Shown piece after piece: positions 34,761 to 46,288 of a stretch of 64,000 nt of DNA (the first letter of the stretch is position 1; each line of letters starts with the position of its first letter). Both the position numbers and the translations under genes were made by a program. The notes under the pieces are model-generated. The model saw nothing but the letters and a program-made list of their open reading frames with translations, did no database searches and was not told the origin of the DNA. Source of the stretch: Lewinellaceae bacterium. GTDB taxonomy: Bacteria > Bacteroidota > Bacteroidia > Chitinophagales > Saprospiraceae. Location of the stretch: positions 124,001 through 188,000 of the forward strand of contig JADJFA010000012.1 of assembly GCA_016708875.1 (NCBI GenBank), in the 5' to 3' direction.

Positions 34761-37700
34761 ACGAACGTAGCGTCCAAAGGAACGTTGTTCGCAACAAGGT
34801 ACGTGCCGTCTGCGCTCGAAAGATCGAAGTAGCTGTACGGTGGGGTGAAGCTGCTCGTTCCAGAAATCTGAACCGTGCCTTCTTCAACTCCGTCTGTCAT
34901 TTCAGTCTTCAGTGCACCAGCAACGTTGATGTTGTCCGGGTTCGGGCAGCTGCCCAGGTTGTCCTGTACGATCAGGTAAGTCTCGCAGTAGTCTGCGTTG
35001 CCTTGTGCGTCAATCGCCCAAAGTTCCACGCAGCGTGTGCCGAGTTCCGTGCAGTCAAACGTCACCGAAGTGATCGGGTTGCCCTGGTTGTCCACTGGGA
35101 AGCCAGTACCGGTGCCGCACTTGCGGATACCGATCTTGATCTGACCAGCAGGAGTGCAGTTGTCTTCCGTGTACTGGAGGAAGTCAGATGCCCACAGCAC
35201 GATCATACCAGTAGGCATGATGTTCACGCTCAGGCCGTTGATGCAAACAACTGTAGGTGGTTTGCAGTCACGCACCGTGAAGGTGTACTCGTACTCAGCG
35301 TTGTTACCGCAACCGTCCGTGATGAACCACTTGATCTTGTGTGTGCCGTGTGGCAACTCAGGGATCACGTGGGTGTTCTGCTGCTGCTGGGTGTTCCAAC
35401 GAACGCAGGCTGTCTTCGTGTTGCCAGAGATAGTCTCCTGAATCGAGAAGCCCCACTTCTGGTTTTGCGGAACAAGACGCTCGTCAAACTGGCGCGATGT
35501 GCCGCCCGAGAAGTTTGGCGTGTTGATGTTGCCGTACAGCACGTTGTTCCAGCCGAGGCCAGCGATGCCCAAAGAAGTAGAGTTCACAACAGTCTCCATC
35601 ACGTTGTCGCCGTCGAGGTCGAGGAACAACAGGTATTCGATGTTGATGTTTGCGCCAGAGCAAGCGTCTGTGCCAGTGATGCAAAGGTCAGTTGGCTCCT
35701 CGCACAAGTCATGCGAAAGGATGCCATTGTCCCACCAGTACATCTCGTTCCACAGCAGGTTGTTGTTTGGCGTCAGCCAGTTCTGGTTCGAGCAGTCAGG
35801 TACAACGTAGGTGCCTGTAGGCTTCACGCCGTCAATGATCTTGATGATCTGCTTGTACTTGTAGCAGTTTGCATCAGCATCCCAGAAGTGCAGAAATTTG
35901 TAGGCCTGGGTCGCCTGGGTTGATACGCACCACTGTCGGAGCCCATGGAGCCAAAGTGCCACATTCGGACACGGTTGGGCCAGGAAGGTTCGTCGGGTGG
36001 TTAGTGATAGCGTTCGGGTTCGGGTTCGGAACGTAGATGCAATCAAGGTTCGGGTTGTACGTGCACCAGTTGATGATCGTCCAAGTCCGCTCAATCTTGA
36101 AGCAAGCGTCGGGAACTACCGTGAAGATTTCGTCTTCGTAGGATACGCCCAAAAGTTCACAATCTTCACCGAAGAAAGTTGGCTCCTGGTAGATGCCAGA
36201 CTCATCGCATACCGTCACGATTGCATCGTTCGGGAACTTGATGAAGTAGTCCTGATTGTACGTCACGAATACGCGCTGGGTGCACTGAGTGCTGAAGCCG
36301 TGGCAGTCCCATGCACGGAACGTGCGCGTGATTGTACCGCGGTTACATACTGTGTCGAACAGTGAGTTGTTCACCGTGTGTGTCAAACCACACTGGCCCT
36401 GGTACACCAACGAGGTGTCGAGGCAGCAGTTGTCTGCAACTACTGGTTTGCCGTAAGCCCAGAGGCTTGGGTCGAAGTTCTCGCAGTTCACTGTTACGTT
36501 GGCAGGAGGCAAGCAAGCTGGTTTCAGCTTATCCTGTACTTCCACCTGGATCATGCACTCGTTGAAGATCGGAGAGCCATCAATGCCTACCATGATAAGG
36601 CCGTTAACGTCAACCTGGTACACGCGCAGAACAATTGTCTGAGCAGGAAGACCTACCTCGCAGCAGTAGAACTTGATAGAGTCGTACTCGCTGATAGCGC
36701 GCTCGAACTCGCTCGGGAACGTTGGGAGTGTAGAGTTGCAAGGCAGGAAGCCACGCACCTGGTTCAATCCGTTGATACAGTCAGAGTATGGAGCCATACG
36801 ACGGATCGTAAACTTCACACCATTGCAGTTATCATAAGAACCGTCGTCAAAAGTAGTGGCCTTCACCCAGGTCACACCAGCGAATTCGCAAGCGTCAAGA
36901 GCGTCAACGTTTGAGTTTGGCGGGCCAGCTGGGCCGTAGCAGTCGAACGGATCGTCAATGCCAATGGCAACTGTAGTGGTCTCGTCGCAAGCAGCTACTG
37001 GCGGAACAAGGTCACGAACTGTGATGTTGAAGTTGCACTCTGAGGTATTTCCGCAGTCGTCTTCAACAACATAAGTCACTGTGTGTGTGCCGATTGGCAG
37101 GCAAGGAGCCCAGCCGAAGTTGGCAAGCGTGTCAAGATCCCACCAGTTGTTGCCGGGGAAGTCGTCAAGCGAACCGTCAATAGATACCATGTTGATCACT
37201 GTACCCGTGTACTGGTCACGGATTACAATCATACCGCTGAGGTCGTTGATGTGGCTGCAGTTGTCAGTCACGATCACGTCAGGAAGGTTGATAGTAGCGC
37301 AGCACTGGAACGGATCGGTCGAAACCGTCAGGTTTGCAGGGCAAGCGATGCTTGGGCCTTGGTCGTCAACAACCTTAATGATTTGGTTGTAGATAAAGCC
37401 GTCACCTATGCACCAGTCAATTACCGTCCATTCGCGGCGATACTTGATAGTACCGTCACAAACAACGATTGGCCAGTCATGATATTCATAGTTGATAGAG
37501 CAGCCATCAATCTGGCCGAAAATCCATGGGTAGCCTTGGAGACCCTGAGACTCGATCCAATCAGGAGTCGGGTTGCGGAGGCCGTTTACGTACGGAATGT
37601 CGTCTGAGCAAAGGAAGAACGGAGCATCAATACCGTCATAATCTGGCGGAGCAATTACGTCCGTCAAAGATGGACGGAGCAGGTCAATGCGCTGGAGGCA

Positions 37701-39934
37701 AGTGCTTGTGTTGCCAGAAGCATCTTTTGCAGTCCATTTACGGTTGATGTGACCAGTTAAGCCAGAAGCACAGTCGTCAGAAACATGTGTGTCGAGGTAG
37801 CTCAAAGTCACGTCAGAGCAGTTGTCCAACTGTGGGGTACCACAGCCTGCTGGCACGAGGTACTGCTGGTTGCCAAGAGGCTGAACACATGGGAACGCCA
37901 ACTGGTTCGGGAAGCCAGGCGAGAAATACCGCCATGTCGTTGAAGTTAAGATCTTGGTCGTAATCAACACAAAGGTTGGAAACAAGACCCTCATCGTCGT
38001 AACGGGCAAAAATGTCCAAACCTTGGGCACATCCAGCAACTGCTGGGTGGTTCCAAATTGGAGCAGCTGGTGCATCAATTTCAAACTCGGTAGCAGACCA
38101 AACGCCGTTATCAACCAACATACGGAGATCAACGTCGTTTACGATACCGTTAACTGGTACGTCAATTGGGAAGGTGAATTCCGCGTTAGAAGCAATAGTT
38201 CTAGGAAGATCGCCAGCAGAAGCAGCAAACCTCAAAGTGAAGGTAGCTGTTTGCACATAGTCTGGTGCGAAGCTAGCAAAGTTGCAAGGAAGCAGCGCGT
38301 CTTCGCAGACGAGTACTGGTGCAAGTTTGTCTTCGATTTTCACGTTGCCCCAGCATTTGTTGAAGGGCGAGTCAGAGTCAGTCACACGCACTTGGTAAGT
38401 CTTGCCCACGTCAGCATTTGTTGAAGCAAGCAGGTACCCATGGGCCGTTGCCGTAAGGAAGTGTCTTATCAACTTCTACAATGTAGTCATCGTAGCAGTG
38501 GTATGGACCACCTTCGAGGACACCGTCTGCACCAAGGCAGTAGTCGCAGTCTTCGTCAAGCGAAATGTACACGAGGTCATTGCAAACCAATGAGCTGATT
38601 GGGTTCGGGAACTCAATCACATTGATATCGAAGCAGCAAGATTCGACAATCGAACCATCTGTTGGGTTGATCAGGTCAAAGCAGTTGGTCGTAGTACCAA
38701 TTGGGAAAGTAGAGCCACTTGGCAAGCCAGATGTCTGAACGATCGTAGGCGGCAGCAACTGCAGCGTGGTACCGTTCAGTCGTTGAATCAAGTGATCACC
38801 ACCAAAGCCAAGGTTGGCATAAGTCTGTGGACAAATACCACCGTTACAAGGAAGTGGTGGTGCGTTTGTGGAGCAGCAAGAGAGATAACTTGGGGCAGTT
38901 TGACCCGAGTTGTTGGTAGCAGTGGCAAATGTTAGAGTTACGCGATTTTGCGTTGTTCAACCGCAAAAACAGCACCAGGAGGAATTATAATATTGGGAAG
39001 AGGTATGAATTGGATAGACTGACCACCAGGCACGGCAGTAGGCGCCGAGTTGCCAAGAGGTGTCATCAAGGTCTGATTGAGGAGACCACCTACAGGGCCT
39101 GTGTAGGCATGAACAAATACATTAATAGTACCCGGGTTCCAGTTGCCCATCTCCAACTGGTTGATGGTAAACGCAGCAGGGCCGTTGGTGTAAACACGCC
39201 AATGGCTCGTAGGAATACATCCGCAGTCCCAAGCATTTGAGATATTTCCAATGACCGCGTTCTGCGTCAAGCTGAACGGACCACCTACCAATACGTCACA
39301 GTCGCCTGTGTAAGTAGGCAGGTTGTAGTTCACTACTGCATTACAAGCACCTGGATCCAGGTTGATGTTGATGTCTGCAGGGGCAGGTGAACACGCATGG
39401 ATCCGGAGGAAGCACCTGCGCGAAGGTTACTGTGTTGACCAGGTCTTCGTGCGGAACTGGGCCAAAACCGTCGCCATAAACAGCAAGGTTAACCGAAAGC
39501 GGGCCGGTAAAGCCCCCTGGAACCGATACTGTAATGTCGAAGCTGAACATACCAGCACCGTTGAAGAAAACGCCGCAGCCGCTGCGCACATAGTCGCCAT
39601 TACAGGGGATGCCTGCATTGGTCATCCAGCTAACGTGAGGAGCGCAAATGGCTTGAACGCCAGCGTTGGTAGCACAGTTGCCACCACCGTTTCCAGGAAC
39701 GCTGGACACGAAGGTGACACCTGCAGGGAAGGTGAATTGGAACTTGTCACCGTACTCACTGCCAACTTGGGTCGTGAGAACGTTGAACGTAAAAGTGTTA
39801 TTCACCCCCGGAGTGTAATTTGTCTGTGGGCTGCTGACCGTCGCCGTAATAGAAGCCTGGGCGGCGGACATTGCGCTCAAAAACAGTACTCCAGCGAGGA
39901 GGAATTTAAGAGAGGTAATAATTCTTCTTTTCAT
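33726..39934 (-). CDS. Giant T9SS-secreted modular adhesin, six frameshifts
   Basis: One gene of about 6.2 kb read right to left, in pieces: 39341-39934, 38938-39333, about 38411-38940, 37813-38472, 35874-38132, 34649-36094 and 33726-34652. Joins are needed near 39385, 38942, 38440, 37930, 35900 and 34655; in each case the domain continues in the next frame. N-terminal signal peptide (FLLAGVLFLSAMSAAQA), then repeated HYR-like Ig modules (VPPVAACDETTTVAIG, GPSIACPANLTVSTDPFQC, LKPACLPPANVTVNC), a dockerin-like pair, a cohesin-like module and a T9SS sorting tail. About 2060 residues if rejoined. A surface adhesin or matrix protein is inferred. A long opposite-strand frame at 34688-35923 is a shadow. 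Confidence 0.82.
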
Positions 39935-40082
39935 GAGAAAGACTACGATTTAAGTTTTATCTTAAAAAGCAAAGAGTGAATAAAAAAGTTGGGTAAGCCA
40001 ACAATGCAAATGCTTCCTTTTCAAGCGATTAAGTCTTAGAATCAGGAAGATTTAAGTGTGATAAAGCACTTAGCCAATTAAA

Positions 40083-40529
40083 TTATTGGCACATACCAAA
40101 GAGCACCTTGGTAGAATTGTACAAGCCGGCAAACTGCTGAACAGTGGTATTTCCACCGGTCATTCTTCTGGCAAATTCAAGGTTCTTCAAAAGCGCAATT
40201 TCAGGATAGATGTCGAGGTCGCGCACGTCACGAAGTACTTCTTGATAATACTTGACCTTTAATTTGTCCATCATAGCTGTAGGGTTGCTCGTGCGCAGCG
40301 CAACGAACTGTGCATAAACTGCATCAATTCCGCCTTGTACGTTAGTAGCAGTACCCAACACACATGGGGTCACACCCAAGTACTGAGCGATTGAAGTCTC
40401 CGGGTTGGTTGGGGGCGCAGCAGACGATGTTTGCGCACTCGCGTCAACAGAGCCCATCACGAGGAAAACTACAAGCAAGGCAATACTGCCCGCTAGTCCC
40501 CTCAACTTGTTGATTAGCAATTGAGTCAT
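40083..40529 (-). CDS. Small secreted hypothetical protein
   Basis: 148 residues. A signal peptide is clear (LRGLAGSIALLVVFLVMGSVDASA). The mature part (IAQYLGVTPCVLGTATNVQG, YYQEVLRDVRDLDIYPEIAL, FARRMTGGNTTVQQFAGLYN) matches no family I recognise; two Cys (about residues 56 and 147) could form a disulfide. It is upstream of the adhesin on the same strand with a 148-bp gap, so it may be a partner or independent. It is probably exported. Confidence 0.7.
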   Translation of the reverse strand: MTQLLINKLRGLAGSIALLVVFLVMGSVDASAQTSSAAPPTNPETSIAQYLGVTPCVLGTATNVQGGIDAVYAQFVALRTSNPTAMMDKLKVKYYQEVLRDVRDLDIYPEIALLKNLEFARRMTGGNTTVQQFAGLYNSTKVLFGMCQ

Positions 40530-41041
40530 AATGAAAAAGTTTGTTGAAAAATTAAGTGAAAAAATATTGTAAAAACAAAAGGCACCAGATGTTGAGGGAG
40601 TGCCTCAACGTCTGATGCCTTTTATCAAGAAGTACGAATGAAAAACTGTGTACAGTTTCTTTTCATGAGATTAAACAGATTAAAATATTCCTCTGAGCGC
40701 ATCCAAGTTTTTACGGACTTGAGTGTTCTGGTGTATCCTTTTAAAACCAACAATCATGCCAAAAAGGCAATTGCTGCGACGCAAAATCGGATAAGGGATG
40801 TTAAAATTTTGAGCAGAGGAGAAAGGGAGGGATCCGAAGGGGAGTCTGCCTGAAAAGGCCCGTAGAATGGCCTAATCCAACTTTGCTCATGAAAATTATA
40901 TCGGCTACGGATTAAAAACAGTTCCTTTTTTCCAAAAGGTTGTGCAAATATAGACGGAAGGTTTTGACAAGCGGTAGCTTTAGGGAAAAATTTTTTTAAC
41001 GGGGTGGTTTTGCAAGGATACGGTCTTAATGGCGTCTGAAT
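40530..41041. other. Gap before the secreted-protein gene
   Basis: 511 bp without a convincing gene; a 71-codon + frame at 40638-40853 has no recognisable features. It contains the hairpin at 40577-40623 and a short palindrome aaactgtgtacagttt near 40645-40660. The remainder is AT-rich. It could hold a leader or a small RNA. Confidence 0.4.
40577..40623 (-). terminator. Terminator-like hairpin in the leader of a minus-strand gene
   Basis: On the minus strand, ggcatcagacgttgagg, a short loop, ccctcaacatctggtgcc and TTTTGTTTTT form a classical intrinsic terminator. It lies about 48 bp upstream of the start of the small secreted protein gene (40529) rather than after a gene; the nearest minus-strand gene upstream ends over 400 bp away. 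It could be an attenuator or end a short RNA. Confidence 0.65.
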
Positions 41042-41786
41042 TCAGTTGTACCCCGAGAGTTTTGCAGATCCACGTACAACCCCGCCTTTTAAGGTCTGCC
41101 CGTTCACTTTCATTTCGCAGGAGTAATCGTAGGCTTTCTGTGTTTTAGGATTCGTATATTTTTCTTTTTTTATGACCAGGGACAAAGCGCCGTTGTAGCC
41201 AGGGTTGGCCGGGATGTCGTACGTCCATTTGTTGCCGTTGATCTTAGGTGGGTACCATGCGATAAGCCAGGCTGAGGCATCGCCTGCGTTCTCGTAATAA
41301 ATAAAGCCCATATAGTTGGAGATTTCTAAACGCCAATCAGCAGGATCTGAGCCTTCGCACCAGAACTCGAACGCCACGCCAAAATTCTCTACGGTTTTGG
41401 CAACTACCGACTCAACACGATGTACATCCATCGTTAGCATCTTAGATTGTTTGTTTTCACTGACATTAACCCCGCACACGACCGCTCGGGACATTTCGAC
41501 CAAATGATACACTGGCTCAGTAGTCTGGTTGTGGCGCGACGACAAAGTTTTGGTTTTGTCAATCAATCTGTATTGCCTGACGGCACTGTCACCCGCTGTT
41601 TCAATAAGCACGGCCATAGAGTCATTGCATTGCAGCAGACCCGATACACAAATAATTGAATCGGGGTTTGCGGTGGAATCGGATGGTTCCGCTGATTGAT
41701 CGGCGGATGCGTCGGCAGGAGGTCTCTTTGGCTGGATTATTGGAACAATCGTGGAGCAAAAAGCAGCAGGCGAGTAGTAAAGTCAA
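41042..41786 (-). CDS. Putative lipoprotein, one frameshift
   Basis: The N-terminal part (from about TTG 41786) reads LTLLLACCFLLHDCSNNPAK, a lipoprotein-type signal with Cys before SNN. The frame is lost in gagacctcctgcc near 41722-41727; the other frame gives PADASADQSAEPSDSTANPD and then continues as 41042-41617 (VYHLVEMSRAVVCGVNVS, FEFWCEGSDPADWRLEISNY, YDYSCEMKVNGQTLKGGVVR). No family is recognised. The start is uncertain because no ATG is in place. It is divergent from the next lipoprotein gene. Confidence 0.6.
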
Positions 41787-41865
41787 GTAATTAATTTGCG
41801 ACTTAATCCTGAAAGTGTTATTTATTCGGGATGCAAAGGTAAAAAATAATTTGAGCGCTGTTCCG

Positions 41866-41873
41866 TACTTTTG
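41866..41873 (+). promoter_or_regulatory. Bacteroidota -7 element before a lipoprotein gene
   Basis: TACTTTTG matches the TAnnTTTG -7 consensus and lies 44 bp before the ATG at 41917. A good -33 TTTG at the usual distance is not seen. Confidence 0.4.
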
Positions 41874-41916
41874 TCGCTTCAATTTAATTTCCAAACCTAA
41901 TTTTTTCAAACAGCAC

Positions 41917-42435
41917 ATGAAGTATCCTGTTTTCGCGCTTTTCGCGCTTAGCCTGTTTTTGATAGCTGCTTGCCAGGGCAACGAAGCCGGCAACTCCAAT
42001 GCAGCGGGCGCTGACCCCAATAATCTCAACGCACAAATTCTGGCAGAGGTCCTGGCATCAAAGGCTCTGTTGACCAAATTTGACTCTACGTTCCAAGAGA
42101 CCCAGCTCTTTGTAATAAAAATGAAGCAAAATATTAGCGGGCTGGGAGATGAAAAGAGAGCACAAGTGATGAAAATCCATGAAGGCATCCGAGTGTTCAC
42201 TGACCCATACGAGTATATTGGTATTAACATAGGCCAACTCGAAACACTTTCCGAGAAGCTTGGCACCGGCACCGTAAAAGTGGAGGATGCCCAAAAAGAA
42301 TTTGAAACGCTCCAGAAGCAGATGCAAACGTATGGCGAGCAATTGACTTCGGCGAAAGTAGACTTTGCGGGATTAAAGGCCGAGTTCGAGCAAATATTCA
42401 CGGAAGCGAACCAACAAGCGGCAGGAAAACAATGA
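41917..42435 (+). CDS. Lipoprotein with coiled-coil region
   Basis: 172 residues from ATG 41917. The lipobox is plain: ALFALSLFLIAACQGNEAG, with Cys19-20 as the acylated residue. The mature protein is mostly helical (VIKMKQNISGLGDEKRAQVM, KVEDAQKEFETLQKQMQTYG, ADFAGL-like heptads), giving a coiled coil. Function unknown; it resembles small viral-fusion-like or spacer lipoproteins found in Bacteroidota, with no specific match. It has its own promoter and terminator, so it is monocistronic. Confidence 0.75.
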   Translation: MKYPVFALFALSLFLIAACQGNEAGNSNAAGADPNNLNAQILAEVLASKALLTKFDSTFQETQLFVIKMKQNISGLGDEKRAQVMKIHEGIRVFTDPYEYIGINIGQLETLSEKLGTGTVKVEDAQKEFETLQKQMQTYGEQLTSAKVDFAGLKAEFEQIFTEANQQAAGKQ

Positions 42436-42436
42436 A

Positions 42437-42518
42437 GTGATGGAGTGATGAAGTGATGAAGTGATGCCGCAGTACTTAATCTTTCGATGTTGGAAATCAC
42501 TTCATCTCTTCATCACCT
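42437..42518. repeat. GAAGTGATG tandem-unit inverted repeat
   Basis: The left part 42445-42465 (gtgatgaagtgatgaagtga) is mirrored at 42496-42516 with one mismatch in 21. It starts right after the lipoprotein stop and precedes the terminator. Confidence 0.8.
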
Positions 42519-42521
42519 AAT

Positions 42522-42582
42522 GGCCCCTCTGTTTTCACACCATATAATATATAGGTGTAAGCAGAGGGGTCTTTTTGTTTTT
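42522..42582 (+). terminator. Rho-independent terminator after the lipoprotein gene
   Basis: gcccctctg...cacaccatata / tataggtg...cagagggg pairs into a long stem with an AT-rich loop, followed by tctttttgttttt. It isolates the FG-GAP array from the upstream gene. Confidence 0.85.
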
Positions 42583-42619
42583 ATAGCATTCTGTGCTAAC
42601 TGTTCTCTGCTTGTTGCGC

Positions 42620-42627
42620 TACTTTTG
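42620..42627 (+). promoter_or_regulatory. Candidate -7 element for the FG-GAP array
   Basis: TACTTTTG matches TAnnTTTG and lies 58 bp before the first FG-GAP start. A palindromic aaacctcggaggttt unit follows at about 42634-42648. No other promoter-like site of this quality is seen between the array genes. Confidence 0.45.
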
Positions 42628-42684
42628 CGCTAAACCTCGGAGGTTTAATGCGTTTAGCACGGAATTTCAGGCCATCAAAAAATT

Positions 42685-45600
42685 ATGAGCAAAAAGACAA
42701 AACGCCCGTCTTCCGTACCCTCTGCCAGTCGCTCTCAAGCAAGCTCCCCCGCCTTTGCGACTCCAACGGGCAAGCCAATGCGCCGACGATACCTCCTTTG
42801 GCTGCTTGGCATACTTTTACTGGCCTGTTGCGCATACTATTTCTTCGCAGCTCGGGGCAATAGCAAATTGCCTGAACTTACCGCCGACTCCGGCTCTGAG
42901 CCTACACTGACGGCCAAAAACCCGCGCCTACAATTACTCTCCCCTAGTGAAACTGGCATTGATTTCCAGAACCAAATTCTGGAAGACAACGAACACAACA
43001 TCCTCCTGAACATCAACCAATACAATGGCGGTGGTGTGGCTGTGATTGACGTGAACAATGACCAACTGCCTGACCTCTATTTTGTGTCCTGCAGCGGCAA
43101 AAATCGCCTTTACCTCAACCAAGGCAATTTCAAATTCAAAGACATCACCGAGGCGGCGGGTGTGGGCAGCGAAGATGGTTTTGAAGCTTCTGTAACAGCG
43201 GTAGATGTGAACGCCGACGGATGGCTCGACCTCTATGTGTGTCGCGCAGGGCCAGACGAAGCGGGGAGGGTATCAAAACTGTTCGTAAATAACGGCCCCC
43301 TTCCGTCTGCTGGCGAAGCTGGCTGGAGTGGGACTTTCACCGAACGTGCCAATGAATACGGCCTCGCCGACAAAGGCCCCAATACAGGGGCAAATTTCTT
43401 TGATGCCGACAACGACGGTGACCTCGACTGCTTCCTCCTAAACCACCCCACCGATCTGGACCTTTCCAATCGCATCCTGTTCAAACAAGGCCCTGACGGC
43501 AAAACCCCGATACCGGACCTTACTCCTCTTGATGAGCATGACGCGGACAAATTGTACCGAAACGAAAGCCATCCCTCCCTCAGGGGGGCAGGGGGGGGGT
43601 AAGTTTGTCAATATCTCCAAACAGGCGGGCATACAAAATTTTGGCTTTGGGCTAAGCGTAGGCGTAACAGATATAAACGCCGATGGCTGGCCCGATATTT
43701 ATGTTGGCAACGACTTTTTACATCCCGACAACCTTTTTATCTCCAATGGCCTCACCCCCAACCCCTCTCCAACTAGAGAAGGGAGCGTTACGTTTATCGA
43801 TCAAACCAGTCGGTATTTCCAACATACTGCCAATAACACCATGGGGTGTGATTTGACTGATTTTGACAATGATGGTCGGGTGGATCTGATGACGATGGAT
43901 ATGCTTCCCATCAATAATTATCGCCAAAAGATGTTCAGGGTCACCAATTCGCTTAGCCGATACCTCACGCTGACCCAAAACGGCTACCTACGGCCAGTGG
44001 CGCGCAATGTGCTGCAGCGAAACAACGGCAACGGTACGTTCAGCGATGTGGCCTGCCTCTCCGGGATGTACAAAACGGATTGGTCGTGGAGCTGCCTTTT
44101 GGCCGACCTCGACAACGACGGCTTCAAAGACCTCCACATAGCCAACGGATTCCGCAGGGATCTGACTGACCGCGATTTTCTCGATTTTTTGATGCCGGAA
44201 GTGACTAAAACAATCCAGGGAAAAGATAAAAAGGTCAAGCACTACCTGGAAATGATGACAGCGTACAAAGTGCGCAACTTCGTTTTCCAGAACAAGGGCA
44301 ACTGGCAATTTGAAGACAAGAGTGGGGACTGGATGACCATGCCCGGCTCCTGGTCGAGTGGAGGCGCCTGGGCCGATTTTGACGCCGACGGAGATCTCGA
44401 CCTTGTGGTCAACAACCTCGAAGACCCTGCTTTTATCTACAAAAACCTCACCCGAGAGCAGAACAGCGGCAATTTTATACAGGCCAAATTGCAAGGAAGT
44501 CCTGCTAATCCATTTGCTGTGGGTGCTTCAGTTCTGATTGAATATCAAGGAATTAGGCAATATTTTGAACTAAATCCTACCCACGGTATCTTTTCTTCCG
44601 TGGAGCACCTCGTGCATTTCGGCCTTGGCCAAGTGGCGCAAGTGGACCGCCTTACTGTTCGTTGGCCCGACGGCAAGACCCAAACCCTAACCAATGTGCC
44701 GACCAATCAACGACTACAGCTTAAATGGAGCGATGCATCGGGGTATGTCGCTCACCTCGTTCCTCCTTCAGTTGATTCCCCGACCCTCTTTTCGCAAAAA
44801 AATGTGGCAGAAAAAGGCCTTATTTTTGATCACAAGGAAAATGCCTTCAGCGATTTTGAAACTTGGCCGCTAAACCCATGGACATTGACCGATCTTGGCC
44901 CGCTAACCGCTCAAGCCGACCTAAACGGCGATGGGTTGGAAGACTTTTTCGTTGGAAGTGCCTCCAAGCAGGCTGGAGCAGTGTTTCTGCAAACCGCCAC
45001 AGGTGGATTCCGCTCCACATCGGCTTCGGTGTTTGAAAATGACAAACTATACGAAGACCACGGTGCGCTTTTCTTTGATGTAGATGGTGACCAGGATCTG
45101 GATTTATTTGTGCTTAGCGGAGGCGCGGAAGCAAGCAATGAGCTCGCTTGGCAATGCCGCCTCTACCTCAACGACGGAAAAGGCAATTTCTCAAAATCAA
45201 ATGACAGACTACCCGCCTACAAAGAGTTGGGCCTCCGGGTAGTAGCACATGACTACGATAGCGACGGTGACCCCGACCTTTTCATTGGTGGTCGGCTGGT
45301 GCCAAAAAACTGGCCTCTTACCCCCCGCAGCGTAGTTTTGAGAAACGACAAGGGCAGATTTGTGGATGTGACGAGCGAGGTGGCGGGCGATTTCCAGCGA
45401 TGCGGCATGGTCACCGATTTGGCTTGGAGCGATCTGGACGGCGATGGGCAAAAAGAACTCGCAGTGGTCGGAGAATGGATGCCCGTGTCGGTTTTTAAAT
45501 TCAAAAACAACCGCCTGGAGAATGTAACAGAACAGTTCGGCCTCGCCAAAACCAACGGCCTTTGGAACCGCCTCGCCCTCGCCGATCTCGACAAGGACGG

Positions 45601-46255
45601 CGACATGGATCTTGTGACGGGCAACCTGGGCCTCAACACCCGCTACACGGCCAGCGCTGATGCGCCATTCTACTGCTTCGCAAAGGACTTTGACAATAAC
45701 GGCACACTCGACCCCATCGTAGCCTACTCCGAAGGCGGGAAAATATTCCCGCTCATGCAAAAAGAGGTTATGATGAAACAAATGCCCGTACTCAAAAAGA
45801 AGTTCCTCTACGCGAGAGCCTACGCCAAGGCCACCATGAGCGATTTGTGGCCCCAAAAGGACTTGGACGCTGCCCTGAACCTCGCAGTCTATGATCTGGA
45901 AACTTGCTGGTGGGAAAATAAGGGTGGAAAATTCGTTCGCCACAGCCTGCCCATCCAAGCACAAACTGCTCCTGTTCAAGGCATTGTGTGCGAAGACTTC
46001 AACGGCGATGGAAATCCGGACATCCTCATGGCGGGCAACAAGTATGGTTTTGAAGTGGAAACAAACCCCTGCGACGCAGGTACCGGAACGCTTTTGCTTG
46101 GCGACGGAAAGGGTCATTTTACCTGGCTCGACAATATGCTCAGCGGGTTCTGGGCCATGCGGGAAGCCCGCGATCTGGCAATGCTACGTGGTCCGGGCGG
46201 CAAACGAATTTTCGTGGTGGCCAATAACAACAGTAAATTGCAGATTTTTGAATAG
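42685..46255 (+). CDS. FG-GAP/ASPIC protein, copy 1 (subfamily A), one frameshift
   Basis: Pieces 42685-43602 and 43529-46255 join inside a G-rich run (43571-43601); about 1180 residues in all. A basic Ser-rich tail (residues 1-35), one membrane helix (about 36-55, LLWLLGILLLACCAYYFF) and then FG-GAP/VCBS repeats with Ca-type loops (VAVIDVNNDQLPDLYF, AVDVNADGWLDLYV, FDADNDGDLDCFLL, DINADGWPDIYVGND). Mid-chain ASPIC/UnbV domain: RLTVRWPDGKTQTLTNVPTN. More FG-GAP repeats follow to NNNSKLQIFE. The helix lacks a normal short signal, so an inner-membrane anchor with an extracytoplasmic propeller is inferred. Micro-repeat insertions read as PLPSAGEAG, LTPNPSPTREGS and SLRGAGG. Confidence 0.85.
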
Positions 46256-46288
46256 ATAGCCTTCCCCCGAAATTATTTAGTTCTCATC

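Noticed and set aside
34688..35923. 411-residue + strand open frame across the adhesin
   Set aside because: Antisense to HYR modules with clear conserved protein on the minus strand; composition is Val/Arg-rich shadow sequence with no domain.
40638..40853. Short + frame of 71 codons
   Set aside because: No start signal, no recognisable features, sits in an AT-rich gap near a terminator of opposite orientation.
45209..46117. 302-residue minus-strand frame in array copy 1
   Set aside because: Shadow of the conserved C-terminal FG-GAP region; the same type of shadow recurs in copies 3-6.
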